64,000 bases of DNA, taken from NCBI GenBank assembly GCA_020634885.1, contig JACKAW010000005.1:248001-312000 (forward strand), given 5' to 3'. The stretch's first letter is position 1. Every line of letters starts with the position of its first letter. Below the pieces are notes generated by a model. It was not told the DNA's origin. It did no database searches and saw only the letters and a list, made by a program, of their open reading frames with translations. Made by a program: the position numbers and the translations under genes. Source of the DNA: Anaerolineales bacterium. GTDB lineage: Bacteria; Chloroflexota; Anaerolineae; Anaerolineales; Villigracilaceae. Positions 57,884-64,000 of this stretch are shown piece by piece.

Positions 57884-58579
57884 ATGCGTAGAACAGATGT
57901 CATCCAGTCTTTACTGAAAAAACAGAAATCACCAGCTTACCTGGAAATAGGTGTTGAACACGGGCAAAACTTCTTTCTCCTTAAAGCGGCAAGTAAGACC
58001 GCAGTTGATCCAAATTTTGCTTTCAGCTTTAAGGAGAAATTGCGTTGGATGTACAAAAACCCATATAATTTATCCGCCCGATATTATGAAATGACCAGCG
58101 ATAAATATTTTGAGACAGTGGGGACTACTCAGAAAATAGATGTTGTATTTATCGACGGCTTACATACATATGAGCAATCCCTGAAGGACGTACTCAACTC
58201 GTTGAACGTACTCAAAGAAAATGGGGTGATCGTTATGCATGATTGCAATCCGCCGCATAAGGCAGCTGCATATGCGGCTACTACAAAAGAAGAAGCTTCA
58301 ACCGCAAATATTCCTGGTTGGACGGGTGAGTGGTGTGGGGATGTCTGGAAAACTATTTGCTATTTACGCAGTACACGAAAAGATTTGCAAGTGTTTGTAT
58401 TAGATACTGACTATGGTTTGGGTATCATTACTAAAAAAGGTCAGGCGGAAACGGAGTTGTTGACTAACACACCTGCGCAGATCGAAGCAATGACCTATGA
58501 AGATTTTGATCAAGATCGAGTACAGATTTTGGGACTAAAAAATAAAGAATACTTCTCAACTTTTTTGGAAACACTTTGA
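57884..58579 (+). CDS. SAM methyltransferase of the Methyltransf_24 type
   Basis: 231 residues. SPAYLEIGVEHGQNFFLLKAA gives motif I, and DVVFIDGLHTYEQSLKDVLNSL the Asp/His region typical of this class; VIVMHDCNPP follows. Related genes often methylate glycan or lipid moieties. The gene is clearly AT-richer than the agmatinase gene. AAGGAA precedes the ATG. The GNAT gene overlaps its stop. Confidence 0.82.
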   Translation: MRRTDVIQSLLKKQKSPAYLEIGVEHGQNFFLLKAASKTAVDPNFAFSFKEKLRWMYKNPYNLSARYYEMTSDKYFETVGTTQKIDVVFIDGLHTYEQSLKDVLNSLNVLKENGVIVMHDCNPPHKAAAYAATTKEEASTANIPGWTGEWCGDVWKTICYLRSTRKDLQVFVLDTDYGLGIITKKGQAETELLTNTPAQIEAMTYEDFDQDRVQILGLKNKEYFSTFLETL

Positions 58580-58866
58580 GAAAAACAGAGTTTATGAATT
58601 TTGAAATAGATGATTCTCAAATCATTCATAATGAGACAAGAAGCCGTTTTGAAATTTCATTGGATGGTTCGCTTGCCGTACTGGATTATTCCATCGATGG
58701 CGATAGCATCCTCATGCTGCATGTCGGCGTGCCTCATGAATTTCGCGGGCGGGGTGTGGCAGCGCTCATCACCAAAGCCGCGTTGGAATATGCAAAGTCA
58801 AAGTCTTTGAATGTGGTTCCGATCTGTTCCTATGTGCAGGCATATCTTCGCCGACACCCTGAATAA
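58576..58866 (+). CDS. Small GNAT acetyltransferase (YjdJ-type)
   Basis: 96 residues from TTG 58576, or 90 from ATG 58594. The acetyl-CoA loop is VPHEFRGRGVAALITKAALEYA (R/Q-x-x-G-x-G/A). The compact single-domain form lacks the N-terminal strands of larger GNATs and ends in YLRRHPE, as in YjdJ relatives. The start codon is uncertain because TTG overlaps the previous stop. Confidence 0.8.
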   Translation: MRKTEFMNFEIDDSQIIHNETRSRFEISLDGSLAVLDYSIDGDSILMLHVGVPHEFRGRGVAALITKAALEYAKSKSLNVVPICSYVQAYLRRHPE

Positions 58867-58878
58867 AAATCGAAATAT

Positions 58879-58917
58879 AAAAAGGAGAGAAACCCTTAAT
58901 AGGCTTCTCTCCTTTTT
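58879..58917. terminator. Bidirectional terminator
   Basis: AAAGGAGAGAA pairs with TTCTCTCCTTT, with A- and T-runs at the flanks; it lies between convergent genes. Confidence 0.75.
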
Positions 58918-58941
58918 ATTTATGAACTATTCACAAAGGAC

Positions 58942-59193
58942 TTACTTTTCCAGCGATGAAGCGTCCTCATGAAGTTCCTTCACCAGGTGCGCCCGAGCTT
59001 CCACTTCCTCCATTTTCAAAGAGGCGTACCGTGAGGCTTCTTTCATTAACTTCGCCGCCAACTCAGGTGGGAGTTTTTTTAGGTCATCGTGGGTGTAGCC
59101 TTTCTCTTTGAGATACTCTTCAATGAGGGCATTTTCCAGCAGGGCATTAGGGTCTTCAACAGCATCGACATTTTGGATCGGGTTAGTGTTCAT
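58942..59193 (-). CDS. Small acidic helical protein, unknown
   Basis: 83 residues from ATG 59193 (GGAG upstream); an upstream in-frame start at 59274 is not supported. Nearly all helical and rich in Glu/Ala/Leu: EEYLKEKGYTHDDLKKLPPE, KLMKEASRYASLKMEEVEA. No known domain; the pattern may be a small conserved family of this lineage. Monocistronic between terminators. Confidence 0.65.
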   Translation of the reverse strand: MNTNPIQNVDAVEDPNALLENALIEEYLKEKGYTHDDLKKLPPELAAKLMKEASRYASLKMEEVEARAHLVKELHEDASSLEK

Positions 59194-59332
59194 GGCACTC
59201 TCCTTCTGCAAACCAAACTCCATTCGATATCCTTCAATTTCATTATAGTATTTATAAAATGCAAAAACAATCACCTCTCAAAACTGAATAGGGGATTCCA
59301 ATGAACTTCAAACAAAGCGATACAATTTCGTG

Positions 59333-60994
59333 ATGGATATTTTCTCGTTATTTGAGCAGAATGCACTATCTCACCCTGACAAAGCGGCATTTATCTATTT
59401 CGATGGAAAAAAATGGATAACGCTCACCTATGCAAATATCCTGGATAAAACCCAACGCTTCGCTTCCAGACTTTTAGCCTGCTCGCTGACCCCGGGTATG
59501 TCTGCCGCTGTAATGACTCCCCCCTCCATAGACTTCTTCCCTTTCGCACTAGCCCTGCTCAAACTTGGCATCATCCCCATCCTGCTTGAACCTGCCATCG
59601 GCATCAAAAAAATTGGCGAAATCTTGCAAGAAGCCAAGCCCGATATTTTCATCGGCAATACATTGACACATACGTTGCGCATTCTCTTTGGCTGGGGCAG
59701 GGATTCGGTGAAATACAATGTGAGCATTGCAAGAATAGAGAATAGAAAGTGGAAAGTGGAAAGTCAATTACCAATTACCAATTACCAATTACCTCACGCC
59801 GCCGCCATCATCTACACAAGCGGCTCTACTGGCTTGCCCAAAGGCGCCGTCTATACCCAAGCTAATCTTGCCGCCCAACTTGACCTGCTCAAGAACGCCT
59901 TCAACATTACCCCAGATGAAATTGACCTGCCCGCCTTCCCGATCTACGCCCTCATAGATCTTCTGCTCGGCGTCACCTCTGTCATTCCAGACATCACCTT
60001 CCCCGTCCCTGGCAAAACTGACCCCGAAAAAGTCATAAACGCCATTCAAAACTTCAATGTCACCAACATGTTCGCCTCGCCCGTAGTACTTGAACTTCTT
60101 TCTTCTTTCGCAGAAAACAACAATTCTTCATCTCGTCCCAATGTTCTTTCTTCACTAAAACGCGTCATCACCGCAGGCGCGCCCGCCACCATAGATTTAC
60201 AACGGCGCTTCCGTCACCTGCTCGCGGATCACACTTCCCTCTTCGGCATCTACGGCGCGACAGAGACCCTTCCCATTGCAAAAGTCGAAAGCCGCGAAAT
60301 CTTTGCACTGGAAGAGAAAACAAAAAATGGAGCAGGCATTTGTTTGGGAAAACCCATCGAAGGCGTAACCGTCCGCATCATCCCCATCACCGACGAGCTG
60401 ATTACAGAATGGCAGGATTCGCTCACAGTGAAGCCAAATGTTGTTGGTGAAATCACAGTTCAGAGCGGAGCCACGACGCGCGAGTATTTGAATCGCCCAG
60501 AGTCAAATCGAATCTCTAAAATATTATGTCGTTGCGAGGAGGGTGTTTTTCCCGACGAAGCAATCTCAGGGATTGCTTTGGGCAAAGAACGCCCTCGCAA
60601 TGACAAGGTGGAAATCATCCACCGCATGGGCGACGTAGGTTATTTCGATGAAGAAGGCAGGCTGTGGTATTGTGGACGGAAATCGCACCGCGTGATTACG
60701 AAAGATGATGTGATGTTTACCGAGCAAATTGAAAATATTTTCAATGCGCATCCGCAAGTAAAGCGTACTGCTCTCGTAGGCGTGGACGGTGAACCTGTGC
60801 TATGGGTTGAAATGCACAAAGGAATAAAAGCAGGCAAGCTACAAATCATTGCCGAACTCAAAGCCCTTGCCGTTTCTCACCCCCAAGCCTCGCGGATACG
60901 AACCTTTCTCTTCTTAAAAAAATTTCCCACCGATGTCCGTCACAACTCCAAGATCATCCGTGAGAAATTAACTGAACTGGCAACTGATTACTGA
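59333..60994 (+). CDS. OleC-like AMP-dependent acyl ligase with repeat-derived inserts
   Basis: 553 residues from ATG 59333 (GTG 59330 possible). ANL motifs: IIYTSGSTGLPKGAVYTQ near 159, FGIYGATETLP near 302, and GRKSHRVIT near 446; the early part (LLEPAIGIKKIGEILQEAKP; LRILFGWGRDS) resembles OleC beta-lactone synthetases. The second half lacks the short C-terminal extension. Residues 134-154 are encoded by nine tandem heptamers, about 399-424 by a REP-like repeat, and the last five residues (LATDY) by another heptamer array. TACAAT ends 6 nt before the ATG. Confidence 0.82.
   Translation: MDIFSLFEQNALSHPDKAAFIYFDGKKWITLTYANILDKTQRFASRLLACSLTPGMSAAVMTPPSIDFFPFALALLKLGIIPILLEPAIGIKKIGEILQEAKPDIFIGNTLTHTLRILFGWGRDSVKYNVSIARIENRKWKVESQLPITNYQLPHAAAIIYTSGSTGLPKGAVYTQANLAAQLDLLKNAFNITPDEIDLPAFPIYALIDLLLGVTSVIPDITFPVPGKTDPEKVINAIQNFNVTNMFASPVVLELLSSFAENNNSSSRPNVLSSLKRVITAGAPATIDLQRRFRHLLADHTSLFGIYGATETLPIAKVESREIFALEEKTKNGAGICLGKPIEGVTVRIIPITDELITEWQDSLTVKPNVVGEITVQSGATTREYLNRPESNRISKILCRCEEGVFPDEAISGIALGKERPRNDKVEIIHRMGDVGYFDEEGRLWYCGRKSHRVITKDDVMFTEQIENIFNAHPQVKRTALVGVDGEPVLWVEMHKGIKAGKLQIIAELKALAVSHPQASRIRTFLFLKKFPTDVRHNSKIIREKLTELATDY
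59732..59794 (+). repeat. Nine tandem heptamers (63 bp) inside the ligase gene
   Basis: Units AGAATAG x2, AAAGTGG x2, AAAGTCA, ATTACCA x3, ATTACCT. 63 bp is exactly 21 codons, and the array begins and ends at codon boundaries. It encodes RIENRKWKVES and QLPITNYQLP directly before the phosphate-loop region. Confidence 0.85.
60527..60605. repeat. REP/MITE-like palindromic repeat, copy B, inside the ligase gene
   Basis: Ends TGTCGTTGCGAGG and CCTCGCAATGACA pair with one mismatch; the interior has GAAGCAATC/GATTGCTT. It matches the reverse complement of copy A. The frame stays open through it. Confidence 0.8.
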
Positions 60995-61010
60995 TAACTG
61001 GTTACTAATC
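60976..61010 (+). repeat. Five tandem heptamers at the ligase 3' end
   Basis: ACTGGCA, ACTGATT, ACTGATA, ACTGGTT, ACTAATC; the ligase stop (60992-60994) lies within the third unit. The array ends where the convergent LacI gene stops. Confidence 0.75.
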
Positions 61011-61998
61011 ACTTCCCTTTGACACTTGACCCTCTTGCAATCAACGACCCTTTCAAAATCACCGTCTTTGGCGAGCGGCTGGGTTCCTGAATGCGTTGAA
61101 ACAATAACTCTGTTGCAGTGCGTCCGATCTCTTCTGTCGGCTGGGCAAGGACTGTGATGGGTGGATCCACCAATGCCCCCCAGGTGGTTTCATCGAAGCC
61201 GACAATTGCTACATCGTTTGGTACTTTCAATTTACTATCACGTGCGGCTTGATAGGCACCTGCCGTGAGTAAACTGTTACTCGTGAAAATGGCATCGGGG
61301 CGATTGGGCTGGCTGAGTAAATTCATCGTCGTTTCATACCCCTGCTGAATGCGCGGAGAAATAAAATGCGCCGCGACTGGATTCAACTGATGGTCTTTGA
61401 GTGCCTTATGAAACCCACGGCTGCGTTCCTGCCCGGTGGTACTGGCATCACCGAATAAACCCGCTATTTTTTTATAACCATTGCTGATGAGGTGCTCGGT
61501 CAGTTCGTAAGCCGCAGCGACGTTATCCAGCAAGACCATGTCCACGTCATTGGATTCAATGGCGCGGTCGATGACCACGAAAGGCATTTTCTGGTTATAC
61601 GTCTGGGAGTGAATGTCGAATTGATGCGTGGGGGAGAAGATGACACCCGCCACGTTTTCATCGTACAAAAGATTCAGGTACAGTTCTTCTTTATCGGGGT
61701 CTTCATCGGTGTTGCACATCAACACCGAATAGCCCTGCTCATAAGCGGCATCTTCCACCGCGCGACCGATTGCTGTAAAGAATGGGTTGCGAATATCGGA
61801 AACCACTAAACCGATCTTGGCGCTTTTCTGCACACGCAAACTGCGGGCGATCAAATTCGGGCGGTAATTTAAATCTGAAATTGCCTTGAGCACCCGATCT
61901 CTGGTCTCAGGTTTGATGGGGGAGTTTTTGGCTAAAACACGCGAAACGGTGGCAGTGGATACCCCCGCAGCTTTGGCGACGTCTTTGATGCTGGTCAT
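61009..61998 (-). CDS. LacI-family transcriptional repressor
   Basis: 329 residues. N-terminal HTH headpiece SIKDVAKAAGVSTATVSRVL and hinge helix region YRPNLIARSLR, then the sugar-binding core (GLVVSDIRNPFFTAIG; AGVIFSP; GYKKIAGLFGD; PDAIFTSN; VPNDVAIVGFDET). It probably represses the divergent PTS genes until a sugar or sugar phosphate binds. TATAAT lies 8 nt before the ATG; a LacI-type half-site (62033-62046) overlaps this promoter, suggesting autoregulation. Confidence 0.92.
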   Translation of the reverse strand: MTSIKDVAKAAGVSTATVSRVLAKNSPIKPETRDRVLKAISDLNYRPNLIARSLRVQKSAKIGLVVSDIRNPFFTAIGRAVEDAAYEQGYSVLMCNTDEDPDKEELYLNLLYDENVAGVIFSPTHQFDIHSQTYNQKMPFVVIDRAIESNDVDMVLLDNVAAAYELTEHLISNGYKKIAGLFGDASTTGQERSRGFHKALKDHQLNPVAAHFISPRIQQGYETTMNLLSQPNRPDAIFTSNSLLTAGAYQAARDSKLKVPNDVAIVGFDETTWGALVDPPITVLAQPTEEIGRTATELLFQRIQEPSRSPKTVILKGSLIARGSSVKGK

Positions 61999-62006
61999 AG
62001 ATAGGA

Positions 62007-62012
62007 ATTATA
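62007..62012 (-). promoter_or_regulatory. -10 box of the LacI-family gene (leaderless)
   Basis: Minus-strand TATAAT ends 8 nt before the ATG at 61998. No Shine-Dalgarno. Confidence 0.55.
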
Positions 62013-62032
62013 TCATTTTGATGTAATAAAAA

Positions 62033-62046
62033 TGAAAACGATTACT
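62033..62046. promoter_or_regulatory. LacI-type operator candidate 2
   Basis: TGAAAACGATTACT; its reverse complement differs from operator 1 at two of 14 positions. It lies over the -35 region of the regulator gene. Confidence 0.6.
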
Positions 62047-62158
62047 TTATATCGGTGTTGTAATGAATGTTAGTGTACCATAACCTTCCGAAAACGACGA
62101 AAAATAAGCTTATTTTTTAACTTTTCGGTCAATTTTACAGGCTGACCTTGCAAAAGTC

Positions 62159-62187
62159 TTGACACGAATAATGTAATCGTTTACACT
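62159..62187 (+). promoter_or_regulatory. Promoter of the PTS operon
   Basis: TTGACA (62159-62164), 17-bp spacer, TACACT (62182-62187). The operator below overlaps the spacer and the -10. Confidence 0.8.
62172..62185. promoter_or_regulatory. LacI-type operator candidate 1
   Basis: TGTAATCGTTTACA, a near-perfect palindrome centred on CG as in LacI/GalR operators. Its position in the PTS promoter implies repression by the divergent regulator. Confidence 0.75.
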
Positions 62188-62194
62188 ACCGCCA

Positions 62195-62397
62195 CCTTCT
62201 AGGCAATTAGTCAATTTCTCGTGTCAATTTCGTTGTTCAAATTTACTGGTAGCACTTTTGTCAAAGTAAATTAATACCTTCATTTGGTTACACAGCAGCA
62301 CCCACCGGCTGCTTTTGTAATGTGGAAGAGAACAAGCCTTTCCACAATTAATCATGCCTGAAAATCAGGCGAATTAAAAACTCCAAGGAGATGCAAA
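62195..62397 (+). other. About 200-nt leader of the PTS operon
   Basis: No ORF of note. Three hairpins: CAGCAG/CTGCTTTTG near 62293-62317, TGTGGAA/TTTCCACA near 62321-62347, and GCCTGA/TCAGGC at 62356-62370, before AAGGAG and the ATG. Some regulatory role is possible. Confidence 0.45.
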
Positions 62398-63429
62398 ATG
62401 AAAGAGAGATTTCAACAGTTTGGTGGCTTTTTGGCAGGAATGGTCATCCCTAACATTGGCGCGTTTATTGCCTGGGCTTTAATTACCGCCATATTCATTC
62501 CGACCGGCTGGATTCCAAACGAAAGCTTTGCCAAGTTAGTCGGACCGATGATCATTAACCTGCTCCCGGTTTTGATCGGTTATACGGGTGGCAAAATGGT
62601 TCATGGGCATCGTGGCGGCGTAGTTGGTGCAGTTGCTACCATGGGTGTTGTTGTCGGTTCAGACATCCCCATGTTCATGGGTGCCATGATTATGGGTCCG
62701 TTCGGCGGTTGGGCAATGCAAAAGGTCGATGAATTCCTCGATCCCAAAGTTGGTGTTGGTTTTGAGATGTTGGTTAACAATTTTTCAGCTGGTATCCTTG
62801 GTACCATTCTTGCGATTTTGGGTTTCCTTGGCGTTGCCCCTGTTGTAACATCTGTCAGTAATGCTGCCGGTGCTGCTGTGGATTGGATGGTAAGTGCCAA
62901 TTTACTTCCTCTCGCTGCCATCATCATCGAACCTGCAAAAGTTCTGTTCTTGAACAATGCTCTAAATCATGGTGTTTTGGCTCCCTTAGGTGTAGCTGCC
63001 GCTGCTGAAACGGGTCGCGCCATTCATTTCTTGCTTGAAACCAACCCCGGTCCTGGTTTGGGTCTGTTGGTTGCGTTCTATGTTGCTGGCAAGGGTATGC
63101 TGAAGGAATCTTCCCCCAGTTCCATGATCATTCACTTCCTCGGTGGTATTCATGAGATCTACTTCCCCTACGTTCTTGCCCACCCCATCATGATTCTTTC
63201 CATGATCGCTGGCGGTATGGCTGCTGACTTCTGGTTTGTGATCTCCGGTGCTGGCTTGGTTGCCACTCCCTCCCCCGGCTCGATTTTCGCTTACTTGGCA
63301 GTGATCCCCAAGGGACAGCACTTCCAGGTTTTGACCGGTGTTCTCATTGGCGCAGTGGTGTCTTTCCTAGTGGGTTCCTTTATTCTCCGAGTTAATCCTG
63401 TAAAGGAAGAAGCTGAAGCCGAAGCGTAG
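62398..63429 (+). CDS. PTS mannitol-type EIIC component
   Basis: 343 residues, with eight or so membrane segments. It has GYTGGKMVHGHRGGVVGAVA near residue 61, LNNALNHGVLAPLG near 184 and the family signature GGIHEIYFPYVL near 249, the GIHE-like motif of mannitol/fructose EIIC. It forms the sugar channel. No IIA or IIB part is fused; these follow as separate genes, which is unusual versus the fused MtlA of enteric bacteria. A hairpin lies between IIC and IIB. Confidence 0.9.
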   Translation: MKERFQQFGGFLAGMVIPNIGAFIAWALITAIFIPTGWIPNESFAKLVGPMIINLLPVLIGYTGGKMVHGHRGGVVGAVATMGVVVGSDIPMFMGAMIMGPFGGWAMQKVDEFLDPKVGVGFEMLVNNFSAGILGTILAILGFLGVAPVVTSVSNAAGAAVDWMVSANLLPLAAIIIEPAKVLFLNNALNHGVLAPLGVAAAAETGRAIHFLLETNPGPGLGLLVAFYVAGKGMLKESSPSSMIIHFLGGIHEIYFPYVLAHPIMILSMIAGGMAADFWFVISGAGLVATPSPGSIFAYLAVIPKGQHFQVLTGVLIGAVVSFLVGSFILRVNPVKEEAEAEA

Positions 63430-63457
63430 TCAGCTGGTCCATTTCTGATGTCTAAGT

Positions 63458-63502
63458 AAATCAGTGGATACGGTATGATTACGAAGCCGTATCCACTGAT
63501 TT
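63458..63502 (+). other. Intercistronic hairpin between PTS IIC and IIB
   Basis: 16-bp perfect arms (63458-63473 and 63487-63502) just before the IIB Shine-Dalgarno AAAGGAG; only a short T-run follows. It may act as a partial terminator or RNA stabiliser that sets the IIC:IIB ratio. Confidence 0.6.
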
Positions 63503-63521
63503 TCATAAAAGGAGAAATCTC

Positions 63522-63851
63522 ATGGCGAATTCAATTTCTGCCGCTAATGTAAAGACTGTCATCCTTGCCTGTGAAGCTGGAATGGGATCCAGTTTGATGA
63601 GTGTCAATTCTCTCAAGAAAAAATTGAAAGCGGCTCAGGTCAATGATGTTATGGTTGTCCATAAACCCGTGCGCGAAGTGCCCGCAACTGCAGAGTTAAT
63701 TGTTGTTCATAAGGGGCTTGCCAAGTCTGCGGCTGCCAAGGCTCCCAATGCTGTGGTGATCGCGTTCAATCATTTTTTGAATGACCCGGTATTTGACAAA
63801 CTTGTTCAGGCGTTTGTTGATAAGACCGATATTGTGGGCACGGAACTATAG
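63522..63851 (+). CDS. PTS mannitol-type EIIB component
   Basis: 109 residues. The phospho-Cys is Cys17 in LACEAGMGSS, the standard IIB-Mtl loop. A small cytosolic domain that takes phosphate from IIA and passes it to the sugar in IIC. AAAGGAG upstream; the IIA gene starts two bases after its stop. Confidence 0.92.
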   Translation: MANSISAANVKTVILACEAGMGSSLMSVNSLKKKLKAAQVNDVMVVHKPVREVPATAELIVVHKGLAKSAAAKAPNAVVIAFNHFLNDPVFDKLVQAFVDKTDIVGTEL

Positions 63852-63853
63852 CC

Positions 63854-64000
63854 ATGTCCATTCTCTCAAGTGAACGCATTCAACTTAATGCTGCCGCTAC
63901 AGACCGTACAGATGCCATTAAAAAAGCGGGGAATCTTTTAGTAACCTCGGGCTGTGTGTTGCCCGAATATGTGGGTGGAATGCTCAAGCGCGAAGAAAGC
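63854..64000 (+). CDS. PTS mannitol/fructose-type EIIA component (partial)
   Basis: 49 codons from ATG 63854 to the window edge. It begins MSILSSERIQLNAAATDRTD and continues AGNLLVTSGCVLPEYVGGML, which matches the N-terminus of IIA-Mtl/Fru before the active His. It transfers phosphate from HPr to IIB. The remainder is outside the window. Confidence 0.85.
   Translation, partial: MSILSSERIQLNAAATDRTDAIKKAGNLLVTSGCVLPEYVGGMLKREES

Overview
The window is a 64 kb stretch of a bacterial chromosome. It has about 60 genes, no rRNA, no recognisable tRNA, no CRISPR array and no intact insertion sequence. The gene set suggests a Chloroflexota member close to Anaerolineae. This is inferred from lipoproteins with long Thr/Pro linkers, NBR1-like Ig lipoproteins, several secreted M1/M6-type metallopeptidases, a T-box before pheST, and many genes whose -10 box sits directly in front of the ATG. 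Taxonomy was not tested by any search.

Layout. 1-2302: end of an SGNH-type hydrolase, an acyl carrier protein and a fatty acyl-AMP ligase. 2341-4506: Fur-family regulator plus a metal ABC ATPase and permease under one promoter with a perfect Fur-like operator; no binding-protein gene. 4669-10652: SRPBCC protein, two tandem M1 peptidase lipoproteins, a RibD-type reductase, RibA and an SDR. 10677-14542 (minus): AT-rich Dam-like methylase, gyrB and a membrane protein. 14648-23454 (plus): SpoU methyltransferase, clpC, an M6-like protease and a cytosolic LacI-type sensor/GAF/histidine kinase fusion. 23576-37142: methyltransferase, UDP-glucose dehydrogenase, receivers, glycosyltransferase, aminotransferase behind a leader-peptide attenuator, two DUF2087 regulators flanking a GIY-YIG gene, YitT, a flippase-like protein, an FAD oxidoreductase and a phosphodiesterase. 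37191-45530 (minus): hydrolase, transporter, diguanylate cyclase, malic enzyme, HAD, moaA, GT2 and an SH3 lipoprotein, with a MITE-like element at 44629-44755. 45707-48759: DinB, flavin enzyme, HD and third M1 genes. 48847-53663: marC, T-box, pheS, pheT. 53753-61008: small membrane protein, two Ig lipoproteins, KamA, agmatinase, methyltransferase, GNAT, a small acidic protein and an OleC-like ligase. 61009-64000: LacI regulator divergent from a split mannitol-type PTS (IIC, IIB, start of IIA).

How it works together. The genes fit a heterotrophic cell that digests protein outside, imports sugar by PTS under a LacI repressor, decorates its surface with uronic-acid glycans, and controls metal, Phe-tRNA and amino-acid metabolism by local cis elements.

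The most unusual signals are non-coding. (1) Tandem arrays of degenerate 7- or 8-bp units lie at gene borders and inside genes. One array is exactly 9 x 7 bp = 21 codons inside an acyl-ligase gene, which also carries an in-frame copy of a REP/MITE-like palindrome whose second copy lies between the T-box and pheS. (2) About ten start codons lie 5-10 nt behind a -10 box with no Shine-Dalgarno, pointing to widespread leaderless transcription. (3) A 15-codon, apparently leaderless ORF is followed by a terminator and a competing hairpin ahead of an aminotransferase gene.
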